A stretch of DNA of 64,000 nt from Vandiemenella viatica (taxonomy: Eukaryota; Arthropoda; Insecta; Orthoptera; Morabidae): NCBI GenBank assembly GCA_031002005.1, contig JARYHS010009186.1, positions 254,725,199 through 254,789,198 of the forward strand. Reading direction: 5' to 3'. The translations under genes and the position numbers were made by a program. Under the pieces are notes generated by a model. That model was not told the DNA's origin, made no database searches, and saw only the letters and a program-made list of their open reading frames with translations. Below, in pieces: positions 12,685 to 24,553 of the stretch (within the stretch, counting starts at the first letter, position 1; every line of letters starts with the position of its first letter).

Positions 12685-13560
12685 ATGCGCTAATGCCGGT
12701 GAGATGATCTTCTTACTTACTAGGCCTTAGAATATTTGATAATTATTTGCAGCCACCTTTCAGAAGACCGAAAGTTCATTTCGCTTCGCGTATAGATTCG
12801 TTTCGGTTTTTCTTTCTTACTAGCGGAAACTAAAGAAACGTAAGGGTTGGAATGAAAAAGTGTGTTTGCGCATGATAGGGCTGAAGTAAAATCATGTGGA
12901 CACACCTTGTTGTTTTTGTTGCGGGCGGGTGAGTTTAATTTTTGTGAGCGGCATGCAGTGCCGCCAGTTTATCGATTCGACAGTACCGCCACCTCGTTTG
13001 CACTTATATATTCTGTTAGTGTAGTTCTCTCTCCTTATGTAATGGCTCGCTTTAGTGTATTCGCTTTTAGCTCGAAACTGTATAATATTTCGAAAAGTGA
13101 AGGTTTTAAAGATTGACGAACAGCATATTCTTTCTACTGATAAACCTCGGAAAATATTATGCTTTAAGCTCTTTACTATTTAGTATAAATCTTTGTGCCT
13201 TATTGAATTGCAGTATTTGTAATTTTCGTAAATGATTAGGAAGAGGCATATCATTCGTGATTACGGACTAAGTTCCGCATTCAGTCAACTATAAAAATTC
13301 CTGATGCATACTTTACGACTCACCATTTAATAAATTGCAGCTTGCGTTTTTCATTTCATCCGAAGAACGTAAAATCGCCGCTTGGGTAAAAAACGATAAC
13401 CAGTGGTTCAGCCCACATGACTATAAACAATTCTGACATCCTTTTATACACTAGATTGTGTGGTGTAAGCGATACATTGCTAAACAACTAGCAGAAATTA
13501 CTTTAGAGGTTCGCGATACTCAGTAGTTTGCATTTCTAGTCGGCAATATTGAAGTCTCCT

Positions 13561-14877
13561 CTACACAATCGCCCATGATGGGCGACTGTAGACACGCACG
13601 ATTGTATAGAGTGGATAATCGTATGTGAGTGGCATATAATCGTGAGCGGTCGGTTAGTTTTCGGTACATCAAAGGAATGCGTGCGATGATCGTGCGCGTG
13701 TCCACACAAGCCCATCATTCAGTCGCACGCAGAGGTAAAAAATATGACTTTTTTCGCAACCAATGGAGATATTTTTTGCACTAGATATTCAAAATCGCTT
13801 GATGACATGCGATCGAAGTTATCAAATTCTGATGATGGTTCTGCCAAAAGTTCGGCTAGTTGTTTATTCATGGTTTGTCGGGGGAAAAAAATCATGTGTA
13901 TGGACGGAGAAGTGAAAACGAAGTCGCAGGGAAGAGTTGCCTAATACCTAGCACACCGAGCGTGGTGGTGTAACGGATAGCGTTCTGGCCTCGCATTCGG
14001 GAGGACGGCGGTTCGAATCCCCGTCCGGGCATCCAGATTTGGGTTTTCCATGGTTTCCCCAAATCACTCCAGGTGAATGCCGGGATGCTTCCTTCAAAAG
14101 GCCATGGCCGAATTCCTTCCCATTCCTTGCCCCCATCCTTTCCCGTCTCTAAAGACCACGTTGTTAAAAAGGGACGTTAAACTGTTACAAAAATAATAAT
14201 AATAAAAAAAAAATACCTAGCACAATAAAGGAGGCTCTGCACCTTGTTCAGTTGCGGTGAACAGTCAACATCCACCATCTGCTCTTCCTCTATCTGACTT
14301 TTTTTGTTTTTGTTGCTCATTGCGATAATGATTATATGTACTAAGTATATAGTTAGCAGCAGCCTGTGTTATTTTTCTTTGTGCATCGTTTCTGCCTTGT
14401 GCTTATTTAATTTTTTCCAGTTATTTCTGGAAGATTATGGTAATCTCTTCTTTAGTTACACGGTTGCCTTTTCTTCTTTTTTAAATACGTTATAGAAATT
14501 ATCTGATTATTGAAAGATTCCTTAGCCTTTCTTTGTACTTATCATAACTTTAATTCAGTAAATTAATTATTTTACAATGTTCCGCCACCACCAGCCGAAA
14601 CTACACAGATAACATTTCCATCGGACTTCCTTCTGAGGTTGCACGATTCGTAAATGGAATTTGCGGTGATTGAGTTCAATATCACGACTCAGCCATCAAC
14701 CAACCTAACTAAAACAAAACCTCAAGGAATCTATAAAATTATGATTGCGTAACATATAGTAACTTATTAATCCGTAATCACCACATCCATTTTCAACAGA
14801 CAACAGTCAGTAACTGAAAATTCACAGACAGCAACTCATGATCGCGACGATAATGCCCATCATGGGCGATTGTGTAG
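13561..14877. mobile_element. ~1.3-kb DNA element bounded by 23-bp perfect inverted repeats
   Basis: The left end ctacacaatcgcccatgatg (13561 onward, 23 bases) matches exactly, in inverted orientation, the block at 14855-14877. Each terminal repeat itself contains a small palindrome (gcccat-atgggc). The interior has no recognisable transposase and carries a SINE-1 insertion (13956-14211). The terminal repeats could extend further with mismatches; no target-site duplication was identified, so the superfamily is unknown. Confidence 0.6.
13956..14211 (+). mobile_element. SINE-1, full-length, 13-bp TSD
   Basis: Has a B box (ggttcgaatcc), body and (aat)n/A tail. It is flanked by the 13-bp direct repeat AATACCTAGCACA (13943-13955 and 14212-14224). 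It is inserted inside the 1.3-kb element at 13561-14877. Confidence 0.93.
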
Positions 14878-14909
14878 TGATTTTAGTGAAAGAACGGCAA
14901 CGCAAGCAG

Positions 14910-14979
14910 CAGTGGCGTAACAATAGGGTGGCAGAACGGGCAAAATGCCACGCGCCTCAACTGTATAGTTACGCCACGG
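14910..14979. mobile_element. 70-bp hAT-type MITE
   Basis: Ends CAGTGGCGTAAC and, inverted, CCGTGGCGTAAC (11 of 12 identical), flanked by 8-bp repeats GCAAGCAG (14902-14909) and GCAAGTAG (14980-14987), 7 of 8 identical. The 8-bp duplication and CAGTGGCG-type ends fit hAT elements. It is unusually short. Confidence 0.7.
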
Positions 14980-14987
14980 GCAAGTAG

Positions 14988-15849
14988 CATATGGACGCAC
15001 CCTCAGTTTCAATAGAATCTAACTATTCCAGAGACACGTCTTACCTAGGTCAGAGGATACAACGTGGGAAAAAAGAAGCTTTCCCGTATTTTTGGGTATA
15101 GTAAAAGCTCTGATTCGGTATGATAGAAATTTAATGATTCGGAACACTTGTAGAATGAATAAAATTCATTGGAATAACTTAAAAATAAAAACTTTTGGTG
15201 AGGTGATCATAATTGGAGGATTCAAAGAAACAATCTAGGTGCGATAGGGACGAGGTAATAGCTTCTTGCTTGGTCTTTACTCTTCTTTTAACAAGGAGCG
15301 AGGGGAGGGGAGGGGGGGAAGGAAGTTAGAATAAAGTGTCACATTTTACAAGGAAATAATTCGTACATTTTAATTTTGTCCCAGTCGGTCTTAAGCTTTT
15401 TAAAGATATTGACTAGGGAGGGTACTTCAAAATATCATTGTCTAATCTTTTAGAATATTTACGTCTGCGTAAACAAGTTCTACTTCTACTGTGCCGTCTG
15501 TAGTACTTTTTTTTTTTAGTGTGTTTTTAATTTATGTGAAACAAGAAAGTATATACTGTATATGCATGCATATATCTGATGAGTTGCGTCGCTGTATGTT
15601 TCTTTCTTACTGATACGAGGAGACCGTGATTAGTGCCACCAGTTTCGTAAATTTGGTCCAGTCCATACGAAGCCGTAAATTTTCTTAAGCACCGGCGTAA
15701 CCAGTGGCCCTGAGTCAAGGGCGCCGGTTCTGCCAGGGAGTCTTAGCGCTGCTTTGAAACTGCCAGCACCTGTCTTCCAATGAAACTCCTTCTCATATCA
15801 TTTACTGATTCTGTTCTGTGGTAATTTCTATAAAGAAATCTAACTGCCT
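14988..15849. other. unassigned intergenic sequence
   Basis: AT-rich. A small inverted pair (accggcg ... cgccggt) at about 15692-15726 can form a hairpin. No ORF or known repeat was recognised. Confidence 0.4.
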
Positions 15850-16245
15850 TCCAACTCCTGTATTTGATACCTAAAATGTGGGTCGCATATTACACCACCA
15901 TATTCAAGCAATAGTCTGATCAAATTTTTGTAACCCAATTCCCTCACTATTCTGTTTGCATCCCCTAATCACCCTCTCCAGTAAATGAAGGATTTTGAAA
16001 TCTTTTTCCTACAAACTGCCCCATGCGTCCTGCCCAGTTGAGTTTACTATCAAATGTTGTCCGTTGAGAACTTCCAGCAAGTAATCCTACAAACATTGAG
16101 ATCCTTTATTTTTCTAAATATGTACCTAATACAATCTTTTTCGCATTTATCTTCATTCCATGTTTACCACCCCGGCAAGATATCCTTTCCAAATCCCCCT
16201 GTAACCGTTCAGTCTCACCCGTTTTAATCTACATTGACTATATTA
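15850..16245 (-). mobile_element. LINE-A-related RT fragment (diverged)
   Basis: The reverse complement matches the C-terminal RT part of LINE-A (the block corresponding to LVRPLLEYGxxVxDPHF, then RxQxELE), at clearly lower identity than the copies at 35738 and 44470. An AT-rich spacer follows, then LINE-R at 16296. Confidence 0.75.
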
Positions 16246-16295
16246 TTATTATAATAATTATTATATTATTATCGTTGAATTCTCCCAATAAATGG

Positions 16296-16920
16296 AATAC
16301 TGTAAACAAAGGACCAAATCTAGTTTTCTTCGAGTTGTTCTTATTGTTCCAATAGGCTTTCATTCTTTCGGAGAAAGCTTGTTCTTCCGACCACTTTGGT
16401 ATGTATTGTTTTTGTTGCTCAGTTATAACTTCCCATGTGTCTACTTTGTGACTGAAGGTGTCTCTTTCTTAAGATGTCTGTTGCTCCTATGCTTGCACTT
16501 TTAAGATCCTTTCGAATTTCATTCAGCAAAGGTGTTGGATTTTTAAGTGAACTTACATAATCTATCTTTTGTCAATCGACTTTCTGGTAATCTCTTAAGG
16601 TGACCAAAGAATTTCATTCGCCTTTTCTTGATGTCAATTTCGATATTTGAAAACTTTTCTATTGTTTTGATTGATTATAGTCTGTAACCATCTTTAGTGA
16701 GTCTTGCTCCTAGAAGTTTTCTAATGATTTTTCTCTCTACGTTTTTAATTTTGTTCAAGGTCATGTTTTCTGTTAAGTGTTAGTGTTTCACTTGCATAGA
16801 GGACTGTTGGTTTTATGACTGTGTTGTAATGCCGAATTTTCGTCTGTCTTGTCATAGATTTTTTGTTGTAGAGATTTTGGACTAACCCTAATGCCTTTTT
16901 TACTTTTATTACAATATTAA
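16296..16920 (-). mobile_element. LINE-R: RTE-like RT C-terminal fragment
   Basis: About 80-85% similar to the copy at 31828-32435. The minus-strand translation is broken by stops and frameshifts but keeps pieces of YNTVIKPTVLYASETLTL, KRRMKFFGHL and the WSERKQ-like end. It is likely the C-terminal end of an APE-type (RTE-like) retrotransposon protein. Confidence 0.75.
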
Positions 16921-18810
16921 AACTCTTGAGTTTTCACGACTAAACCAGTCTTGATGAAATTTGACAAGAAAGTACCATGTGTCATTAGAAAGGACAATTT
17001 TTTTCGTGATAAATAACATTTTGTCATAAAGTTTCGAAAACTAACCGGTGACAGATAGACGGATAGCGTGTGTAGTCTCTGTAATGTTATATCGGTCACT
17101 CAGGCTTTTTCTCTCGCAGTCAGTTTGTGTGTGATCTGTTCATGAACAGCCTCAACGTATTGTATGATACAGATGTGGATTTGCGCTGCACCAGACTATT
17201 ATTTTGTGTTTATGTGTAGCTAACTCGTAGATTTCCAACCCCACAAATGCCACATACCTCAGCAAAGGGCAGCTAAACCATAAGCATTGTGTACAAAACA
17301 TGTCGCCAGAAAGTAACATAATTTTAAACCACAAACAAAAATCTGTCGGAGAAGGAACTAGTTGGTTGCTATTTTTAATCATCTTGCAAATTGGTTTTCT
17401 TCATGAGACAGGCTCACTGGTAGAATGGTATAGTGATGGCGTCCCCGTCATATTATACCGAATCCATGCTTTTTGGGACACCTTTTACCTAACTTCTATG
17501 TTTCTATATCCAATCCTAGCAATAAAATTTGCAAGTCCGTACATGCGAAGTCGCGGGTAACAGATCTATTACATATTGTCATCATCAGAAAGAATAGCTT
17601 CCGACTGTAAACATTAACAATCATTCATTAGAAACATTAATAAAATGGTCCCATTTGGCTTCGGCCTTTCTCATCATTCATATTCAGCCTTTTTCAACGT
17701 TAACATGCATTTCTTTGTTGTATTATGAACCACAATTTTTTTAGGTTTATTCTTAGTTCCCATCTGACTAAAGCAATGCGCGTGAGTGTACTTTATTTTA
17801 TGAGTCGAGTAATCATAGGCTTCATTTTACAGTTTATTTTTACCATACAATCCTTCGTTGGATTTGTGAGAATTGTGCAATAACCTGTATTTGAAAGGGT
17901 GCGGTTAGCAAAATCTTCATATGAGATTGTTGCTGTTTATCCATTTTATATAGCTTTTAAAATTCTCTGTCGCAGCAGGACGCATGCTTCCAGTCTTCAG
18001 CCCACTTTGGCCCATTTCACAAACAAATTACCGCTGCGAGAAATTGAGTGCTTGTTACAGTTCTTTTGTATTGCGTTAGTTGTCGTTTTTGGGACTTCAA
18101 GGTGAGTCTACAGCGTGGTCATTAGCGCCCTTTGCGTTCGTGTTAGATTACACGATAACGGTCAAAGGTTTCCCTTGTAGGTATTATCCAGAAGAGTTAA
18201 GATACTGGGGTTTCTTGAGTGAACCGTGTAGTTTAGCGGTTCAGACGCTGGTTCCTCCTACGGTTTTGAAGCGTTTATCCAGTGCTCAGTCGAGACTGTG
18301 GCAATGTTAGAAATACATAAAAGGCTGGTAGACATTAGCGAACAGGTCAGCTGAGCTCAAAGATCGAAATCGCTATATACGTAGTCCACTGGTGACTTAT
18401 ACTACCACTAAAGTTTACTATTTTACTTACCGTACGTCTTAATCCGATTTGCTTCTGCACTGTTAGTCTACAAATTGTTCGAGGCGGTGTTTGTATGTTC
18501 CGGCATCACGCAAGAGCAACTAGATAGATTTTGATGGGATTTCCGCTGTTTGGAAATGTATCTGACTTAAAATTTGAGGTTTTTCCTAAGTGGCACGGGA
18601 GCAGGGAATTAAAATTTCTTTCTAACCTTTTTTAATTTTTTTTTCCTACTACCTTTCGTTCGTTTCCTTCTGTGTGCTCGCAAGGACATACAAGCAGTCT
18701 GACACCTCATGTCTTACTGTAATACCGTTCGTCACGGTGGCTCTTGTTTTACGAGAAATTGTCTTAAATTGTCGAAAAAGCTACGGAGAACTTCTTCAAT
18801 TCACATACAG
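16921..18810. other. unassigned intergenic sequence with weak repeat traces
   Basis: At about 18096-18125 the words ctacagcgtggtcattag match the inverted 3' end of SINE-1, probably a relic. Around 18225-18285 an A-box-like tagtttagcgg and a weak B-box-like ggttttgaagc suggest another decayed tRNA-related repeat. Nothing else is recognised. Confidence 0.35.
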
Positions 18811-19090
18811 CAGGGGTGGGAAAACCGCGGCTCTCTGAGGACGTTGGGGTGGCTCTTTCATATATTTTTTTCATACATCTTTACCGACAGTAATAGTACT
18901 AGCCGTAATAACAGCAACGTCGACGACATCTAAGGACTAGGCCTCACCAGTGTGAACAAACGTTTTACGACATAAATCTTATTAAAAATAAATTGAGGAA
19001 CCAAATAACTGATGAGAACATTGATTCATGTTAGAAAGTTTTATAATATTACGTGCGTAACTTGTTACACGCTTTATATTAGCTTGACTT

Positions 19091-19118
19091 GTATGTATGT
19101 ATGTATGTATGTATGTAT
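19091..19118. repeat. (TATG)n microsatellite
   Basis: Seven tandem copies of a TATG tetramer. Confidence 0.95.
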
Positions 19119-19119
19119 G

Positions 19120-19650
19120 AATGTAACGGAATTTTACAACTCCATTTTGACCCACTTCCCGATGTCCGAGCTGTTTGAAATTTGGCATCACATATTAAGA
19201 ACCGGTGACAATACAATCATTTCATAGCTATATCCTGCTATGCTCATTACTTTGACAGTAATAACAGAAAAATGGTTGAATGTCGTGGAATTTTGCAATG
19301 TAATTTTAACCCAATTCCAGATGTCCGAGTTGTTTGAAATTTTGCTCATGTATTGATAACTGATTACAATACAATAATTTCATAGCTATGTCTTGATATT
19401 CTGATTACGTTGACAGTAAAAACATAAAAGTTTTGCACACGTTTTAAGAACCGTTGACAATACAGTAGTCTCCTAGCAACGTCCTGCTATTCTCGTTACT
19501 CTGACGGTAACAATAGAAAAATGGTTGCCATGTAATGGAATCTTTCATTTCAGTGTTTACCCGCTTCCTGACGTCCGAATCGTTTTAAATTTTCCACACT
19601 TATTAAGAACCGATAAAAATTCAATAATTTCACTCTCACCACGTTGTCAG
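19120..19650 (+). repeat. decayed ~157-bp tandem repeat, three to four units
   Basis: The block gatgtccgagctgtttgaaa and later cattactttgacagtaa recur: landmark ttcatagctat at 19222 and 19379 (157 apart), then a shortened unit about 91 bases on, then another beginning near 19532 with gacgtccgaatcgtttt. The units are diverged and one carries an internal deletion. Confidence 0.8.
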
Positions 19651-20105
19651 TGTATCCTATACTTGATGGGATTACTGAGTTAGGCAAATGCAGCCGCGAC
19701 ATTAGTGCACAGGTGCGATTCGAGAAATCTTCGTCATTTGGCGGCCACACCCTTCGGAGATTTCCCACCCAATATAGCCATCATCATCATCATCGTTCTC
19801 CAGTTTCCCGGGTGTGATTTACGAGCCTTGGTTGCTGTAGACGATCGTCTTCTGCTGTCTCCTATCCAGAAAGATTTCTCTGTCTGAAGTCGCTTAACGT
19901 GATGTTGAATAGTAAGTATTCGAAATATTACTTCGTACTATTATAGAAAAGTAGCCTTCCTCGTATACCGTGCTATAGGATCTCTTGTTGAGTTCACCAT
20001 TTAATTGTAATTAATAATGAAACTACAACTCAAAGAAAAAGAGAGATTGGCGAAGAAAAGCCAACAGTAAGAAACATACTTTTTAAACTATCTGAACTAA
20101 AAAGT

Positions 20106-20598
20106 TAAAAATAAAATTATAGTTTAAAAAACTAAAATCACGCTTTCGTAGTAATGTGAACTAAAAGGTTAAAAATAATATTTAAATAGAAACATTTTGT
20201 TTAACAGTGATAGGACGTCCCACAATTCAGGATAAATTATTTTTTTTGAATAAGCTTAAAGTATAAAGTCACTGATTACAAAATTAACTTTAATGTTAAA
20301 AAAGCGTGGGGTGCGCTCTACATAACTTTTGACAATGACTCTGTCTTTACAAACAGCCAACGACAAAAAATGTAAGACAACTGAAATAGCACCCCATGAT
20401 TTTTTAACATTAAAGTTAATTTTGTAATCAGTGATTTTACTCTTTAAGCTTATTCAAAAAAAAATAATTTATCCTGAATTGTGGGACGTCCTATCACTGT
20501 TAAACAAAATGTTTATATTTAAATATTATTTTTAACCTTTTAGTTCACATTACTACGAAAGCGTGATTTTAGTTTTTTAAACTATAATTTTATTTTTC
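20106..20598. repeat. long near-perfect hairpin, ~210-bp arms
   Basis: The left arm 20106-20314 is complementary to the right arm 20389-20598 at well above 90%, with a 74-base loop. The innermost pair is ggggtgc/gcacccc. There is no ORF. A transcript through it would form a dsRNA stem of about 205 base pairs. Confidence 0.93.
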
Positions 20599-20786
20599 AT
20601 TTCAGAGGAAATGCAAGCGCATTAACTAAAATTCTTACTATACGTGTGACTAATTTATGAATGTAGACCTATTATTTAAACAATCGTATGTATGATGGTG
20701 TATTGATTATTTAATAAATTATATCAAAAATTTCTTTATTAAATTATAACTTTGGCTCTTTAACTTCTAAAGTTTGCCGACCACTG

Positions 20787-21559
20787 ACATAGATGGAGTT
20801 AGGGTAGAAGTTAGTTTATTCATAAATATCGACAGCTCGTGTTTACAGGTATTACCACTCTGTAATTTACCAAGGCGCGCAGATCAAAAACGGACTGTGG
20901 CTTACTCGCAATAACAGGAGTGCTCTGTTTACATTGTCTACAAAACCAAACAGGGCCCAACATAGAAACAAACAATGCGCCATTGTCGACATTGATCTAC
21001 AGCACTCCAGATATTACTAATTCGTTATTCGTGAACTGTCACTGTCTTTGAGGATATTAGGGACACTGAATGATAGCAAGTCTTTCAGAAATTTCGCGTG
21101 AGTAGCAGTAAATGGCGCGACGGTAGGCTGCGTGTTGGGTTGGCGGCGTTATAAAAGAGATTACCGCGCTAACTGCAGTCCCGTAACGTGACAAATAGGA
21201 TATCGATTAGCAGAGCTTAATCTGCCAGCGTCCCAAACCTCTGGCGCTGGTGCCATCAGCTATCTCACTCCTCTGTGCTGCTTACAACGGAAAACATTTC
21301 ACAGCTGCAACTTTAAAGGCAACACGTTTCTGCAGTTAAGCGTGTGTTGGTACTCGATGGTCGAAGCTGCTCTTTCAAAGGGCTTTGAACTGCCACGCAG
21401 GAAAATTTGTTAGTACTCTGCCTATCTTTCTTCATGTAATAGAGAAGTGTGATTCGTTGCTGTGAAATAATATTCTGTGTTGGAATTATTTTTTTCATTT
21501 CTCTCGGATTGAAGTTTCTGATTTATTTGATGTACTAAAACGCCGGTTAATAAACAACA
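20787..21559. other. unassigned sequence with a TATA-like motif
   Basis: No protein or repeat was recognised. A ttataaaagag word at about 21149 is TATA-like, followed about 30 bases later by a pyrimidine-rich site, but no downstream gene supports a promoter. Confidence 0.3.
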
Positions 21560-21800
21560 ACAACAACAAAATAGCAATGCTGCGTATAGGTAAAAGTTCA
21601 GCTTCCTCTGGCATCCTTTGTCGCTTAACGCCAAATGATAAATTTGACCACTGTCAACACAGGTTGGTTGATGTAGATTGTCTTCCAGCGAGAGGAAAAG
21701 ACAGTGGAATCGAACCAGTACTACTTCTGATTGAAAGCCGGATTATAACATGCCCATACCACGGATATTACGTCCCGACTTCAAGAAATCTCCACACAGT
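21560..21800 (-). mobile_element. possible second tRNA-related SINE
   Basis: On the minus strand there is a B-box word ggttcgattcc (near 21712) preceded by tRNA-like sequence, and an end with (ttg)n simple repeat (21553-21570). The body does not match SINE-1. Identity is uncertain. Confidence 0.4.
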
Positions 21801-22137
21801 TGACCAACTACAAAATAAACATAAAAAGATGCACTTCCAAGAAAATGAGCACTTTGATATTGACGAAATAAACTACAAGTAAATATAAAAAGAAATTTGG
21901 TCCGTTTTTGGACAAAATTGCTGCAGTTATGGTGAACCAGCATTGGAGATAACCAGTACTGATGCAATATCGGTGACTGGAAAAGATTTACTGAAGGGAG
22001 AAAACACATTGATGAAGGTAAGAACCATCAATGGGCAAACCTTTCGGTTTTAGAAATGGTGGTAACTGTGGCTGCTGACCTTCGGAAGATGTCACACGCA
22101 GTTGGCTCTGTTAAAGTAAACAGTTTAGCTACAATTG

Positions 22138-22350
22138 CCGAGCTTGGTGGCTGAGCGGTAACGCTCTGGCGTGGCATTCGGTTCGAATCCCCGTCCGGTC
22201 ATCCAAATTTCGCTTTTCCATGTTTTCCCCGAATTCACTCCAGGAGAATGACGGGATGGTTCTTTCAAACAGCCATTTCTCGAATTTCTTCCCGTTCCTT
22301 GCCTACCCCTCCCTTTACCCATTCCTTTCCCGCCTCTAAAGGGACTTTCA
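22138..22350 (+). mobile_element. SINE-1 copy
   Basis: The head (ccgagcttggtggctgagcg) and B box (ggttcgaatcc) are present, with a small deletion in the head, plus the body and pyrimidine-rich part. Its 3' end runs straight into the LINE-D fragment at 22360. Confidence 0.85.
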
Positions 22351-22359
22351 TTTTATTTA

Positions 22360-22709
22360 TTATTTATTTATCAATCTTGTTCCATGGATCCCTGCTGAGG
22401 GAATAACTCTGGAATGTGAAACATGTCATTGTTGATACATATACACATAATATGAGTCATATCATAGTAAATATATATATATACATATTTTACAAATACA
22501 AGAAATAATAATAAACATACATTTTTGCAACTGAGTTTTGCAAACGTCATAATGAGTACAATTAATTATTTTCTTCAAATTCTTGAATGGAGTAGAAGGA
22601 GTTGCCAATAAGATAATCTTCAAGTTTTTGTTTAAATACATCTTTATTATCTGAAAGCTGTTTTATACGATTAGGTAGTTTATTAAACAGATGTATCCCA
22701 GAATAATTT
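22360..22709 (-). mobile_element. LINE-D 3' end, copy 1 of tandem pair
   Basis: The minus strand reads NYSGIHLFNKLPNRIKQL and, further on, NSFYSIQEFE, the typical C-terminus of CR1/Jockey-like RT proteins, followed by a 3' untranslated region ending in an (aata)n-like tail. A (TA)n tract lies inside the untranslated part. Confidence 0.85.
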
Positions 22710-22717
22710 ATTTTTAT

Positions 22718-23071
22718 TTATTTATTTATCAATCTTGTTCCATGGATCCCTGCTGAGGAAGTACCTCTGGGATGTGAAACATGTCATTGTTGATACATAT
22801 ACACATAATATGAGTCATATCATAGTAAATATATATATATATATACAAATTTTACAAATACAAGAAATAATAATAAACATACATTTTTGCAACTGAGTTT
22901 TGCAAACGTCATAACGAGTACAATTAATTATTTTCTTCAAATTCTTGAATGGAGTAGAAGGAGTTGCCAATAAGATAATCTCTAAGTTTTTGTTTGAATA
23001 CATCTTTATTATCTGAAAGCTGTTTTATACGATTAGGTAGTTTATTAAACAGATGTATCCCAGAATAATTA
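22718..23071 (-). mobile_element. LINE-D 3' end, copy 2 of tandem pair
   Basis: The same unit as copy 1 in the same orientation, about 96% identical. It starts 358 bases downstream, with a slightly longer (TA)n tract. The same C-terminal reading frame is intact over this segment. Confidence 0.85.
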
Positions 23072-23369
23072 ACTCCTCATTAATTACACTAGGGTATTTT
23101 TCTTCTTCTTCGGAAATCCGGACACCCCCCCCTCCTCCCCCCGTGTTGACATTTGGAGACATCTTCAGGAACCCACCCCTTGCTGACAACCTCATAATTT
23201 TGGGAAACTTTTTTTGAGGTCTACTGTTCTTCGAGACATTAAAAAGATAACGTGAGAGTTCTGTCGATTCCCCGTCCCCCCCCCCCCTCCGCACGGTGGA
23301 ATTTCGTGATATTTCGCCGGAGCCCCCGCTCTCCCCCCTATTTCATCTCGCCTAATAATGGACGCCCCC
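23072..23369. mobile_element. PIF/Harbinger-like MITE-1, diverged copy
   Basis: The right end matches MITE-1 (taatggacgccccc followed by TAA). The left end is decayed (cctcattaattac preceded by TTA). Internal ccggac/C-run blocks and gatatttcgccgga match the copies at 26512 and 50848. Confidence 0.75.
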
Positions 23370-23372
23370 TAA

Positions 23373-24098
23373 TGACCTTGATCTCAATGAGGCGTAATTC
23401 CATAATTAAATTAAAGTTTTAATTTATTGTTAACTGGTGAATTGGTACAGTAATTTTATTTCTTTTATACGGAGGGAGATATAATGAAGGAAAATTGAAT
23501 AAATATTTGTTGAACAACAAAGTTAGCTACCAGAAATTTGCCCATTAGACAGGCTACTACTATAGGCTTAAACACACAGGTATTTTTCGAAAAATTTTAA
23601 TACTACTAGGTGAATGGACGGTTTCACTACTGATGCTGCTCCTAAACTACTGGAATCTTAAAACCTTTCTAAATGTAGCTTCTCATTATGCGTGAGTCCC
23701 GGTTGCTTTCAAGATGGGAACTGTGTTGCTGCCTGTTTTGGTTGCCGACGGCACGTCTTTGCTTTATTCTCGTCCAGATCTTTGTCTAAGGCCGCGCTGT
23801 GCAGCAAAAAAGAGAACCGATTCTCGGTATCGCGGACACTGGTCTAGTTCTGTGCATACCTAATCCGCGAAATTAAAAGGACGCCGCCGCCCAACTACTG
23901 CAATGACTTGGGACCAGTTCGGATCAGCGCAGTTGTCATGTTGGTGCCAGAGTGCGTGAGGTTTCTGCGCGTGTCACAGTACTGCGTGTAGAAATAGTGT
24001 GACGTCAGCTTTCACGTTGAGGGTCAGGTCAGGTCGGGCCCGGCATTAGGTAAGACCCAGGTTTTCCGCCAACTTCGCACCAGACAAACACCTCTTAC
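23373..24098. other. unassigned sequence
   Basis: No recognisable protein or repeat. Confidence 0.4.
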
Positions 24099-24553
24099 GG
24101 GCCATCCACAAACTACGTCACACTAATTTCATGATTTTTCGCCCCCCCCCCTCTCTCTTTCCCTGGTGTGACGTCACATATTTTGCAATTTTAAATTTAT
24201 AAATTAAAACAGCACTTCGAAAATGATTTATATATTTCTATTTAAAAAAAAATCATATCAACAATAAATCAAACATTTAAGAAAATATAAAAAAAACATA
24301 AAAGTCGAATTAATGATACAAAATCGAGTCATAAAGTGTCCATGGATTTTGAACCCATTCCTTGATACCGTTTATATTGGCATAATAGTCACTTCATTCT
24401 TGATTTCGATAGTGTTGTGAGCATTCTATGTGTCAACACATCATCATCTTCCGGCACGAGCCAAAAAGTGATACAAATTATGCATGTGATGTCACAAAGT
24501 TTATGACACGCCCCCCCCCCCCTCAAGGCGTGACGTAATTTATGGGTGGTCCC
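24099..24553. mobile_element. PIF/Harbinger-like MITE-3
   Basis: Ends gggccatccacaaactacgt and, inverted, gggaccacccataaattacg, with flanks TAC/TTA (TTAC and TTAT over four bases). Subterminal C-runs follow both ends, as in MITE-1 and MITE-2. No ORF. Confidence 0.75.

Larger units (their letters stand above)
18811..20786. mobile_element. probable non-autonomous hAT element
   Basis: The left end is CAGGGGTGGGAAAACC and the inverted right end CAGTGGTCGGCAAAC, a widespread hAT/Charlie-like terminus. Flanks ACATACAG (18803-18810) and ACATAGAT (20787-20794) agree at 6 of 8, a plausible decayed 8-bp duplication. The interior has no transposase: it holds a (TATG)n tract, a decayed tandem array (19120-19650) and a long hairpin (20106-20598). 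The two ends could instead belong to separate copies. Confidence 0.55.

Noticed and set aside
17405..17470. tRNA-Asp-like words (ggtatagtgatggcgtccccg)
   Set aside because: A short match to a tRNA D-arm and anticodon region, but no T-arm B box and no acceptor stem pairing could be made. Probably chance or a very old relic.
21149..21180. TATA-like box ttataaaagag as a promoter or LTR
   Set aside because: No downstream gene, no paired LTR and no primer-binding site were seen.
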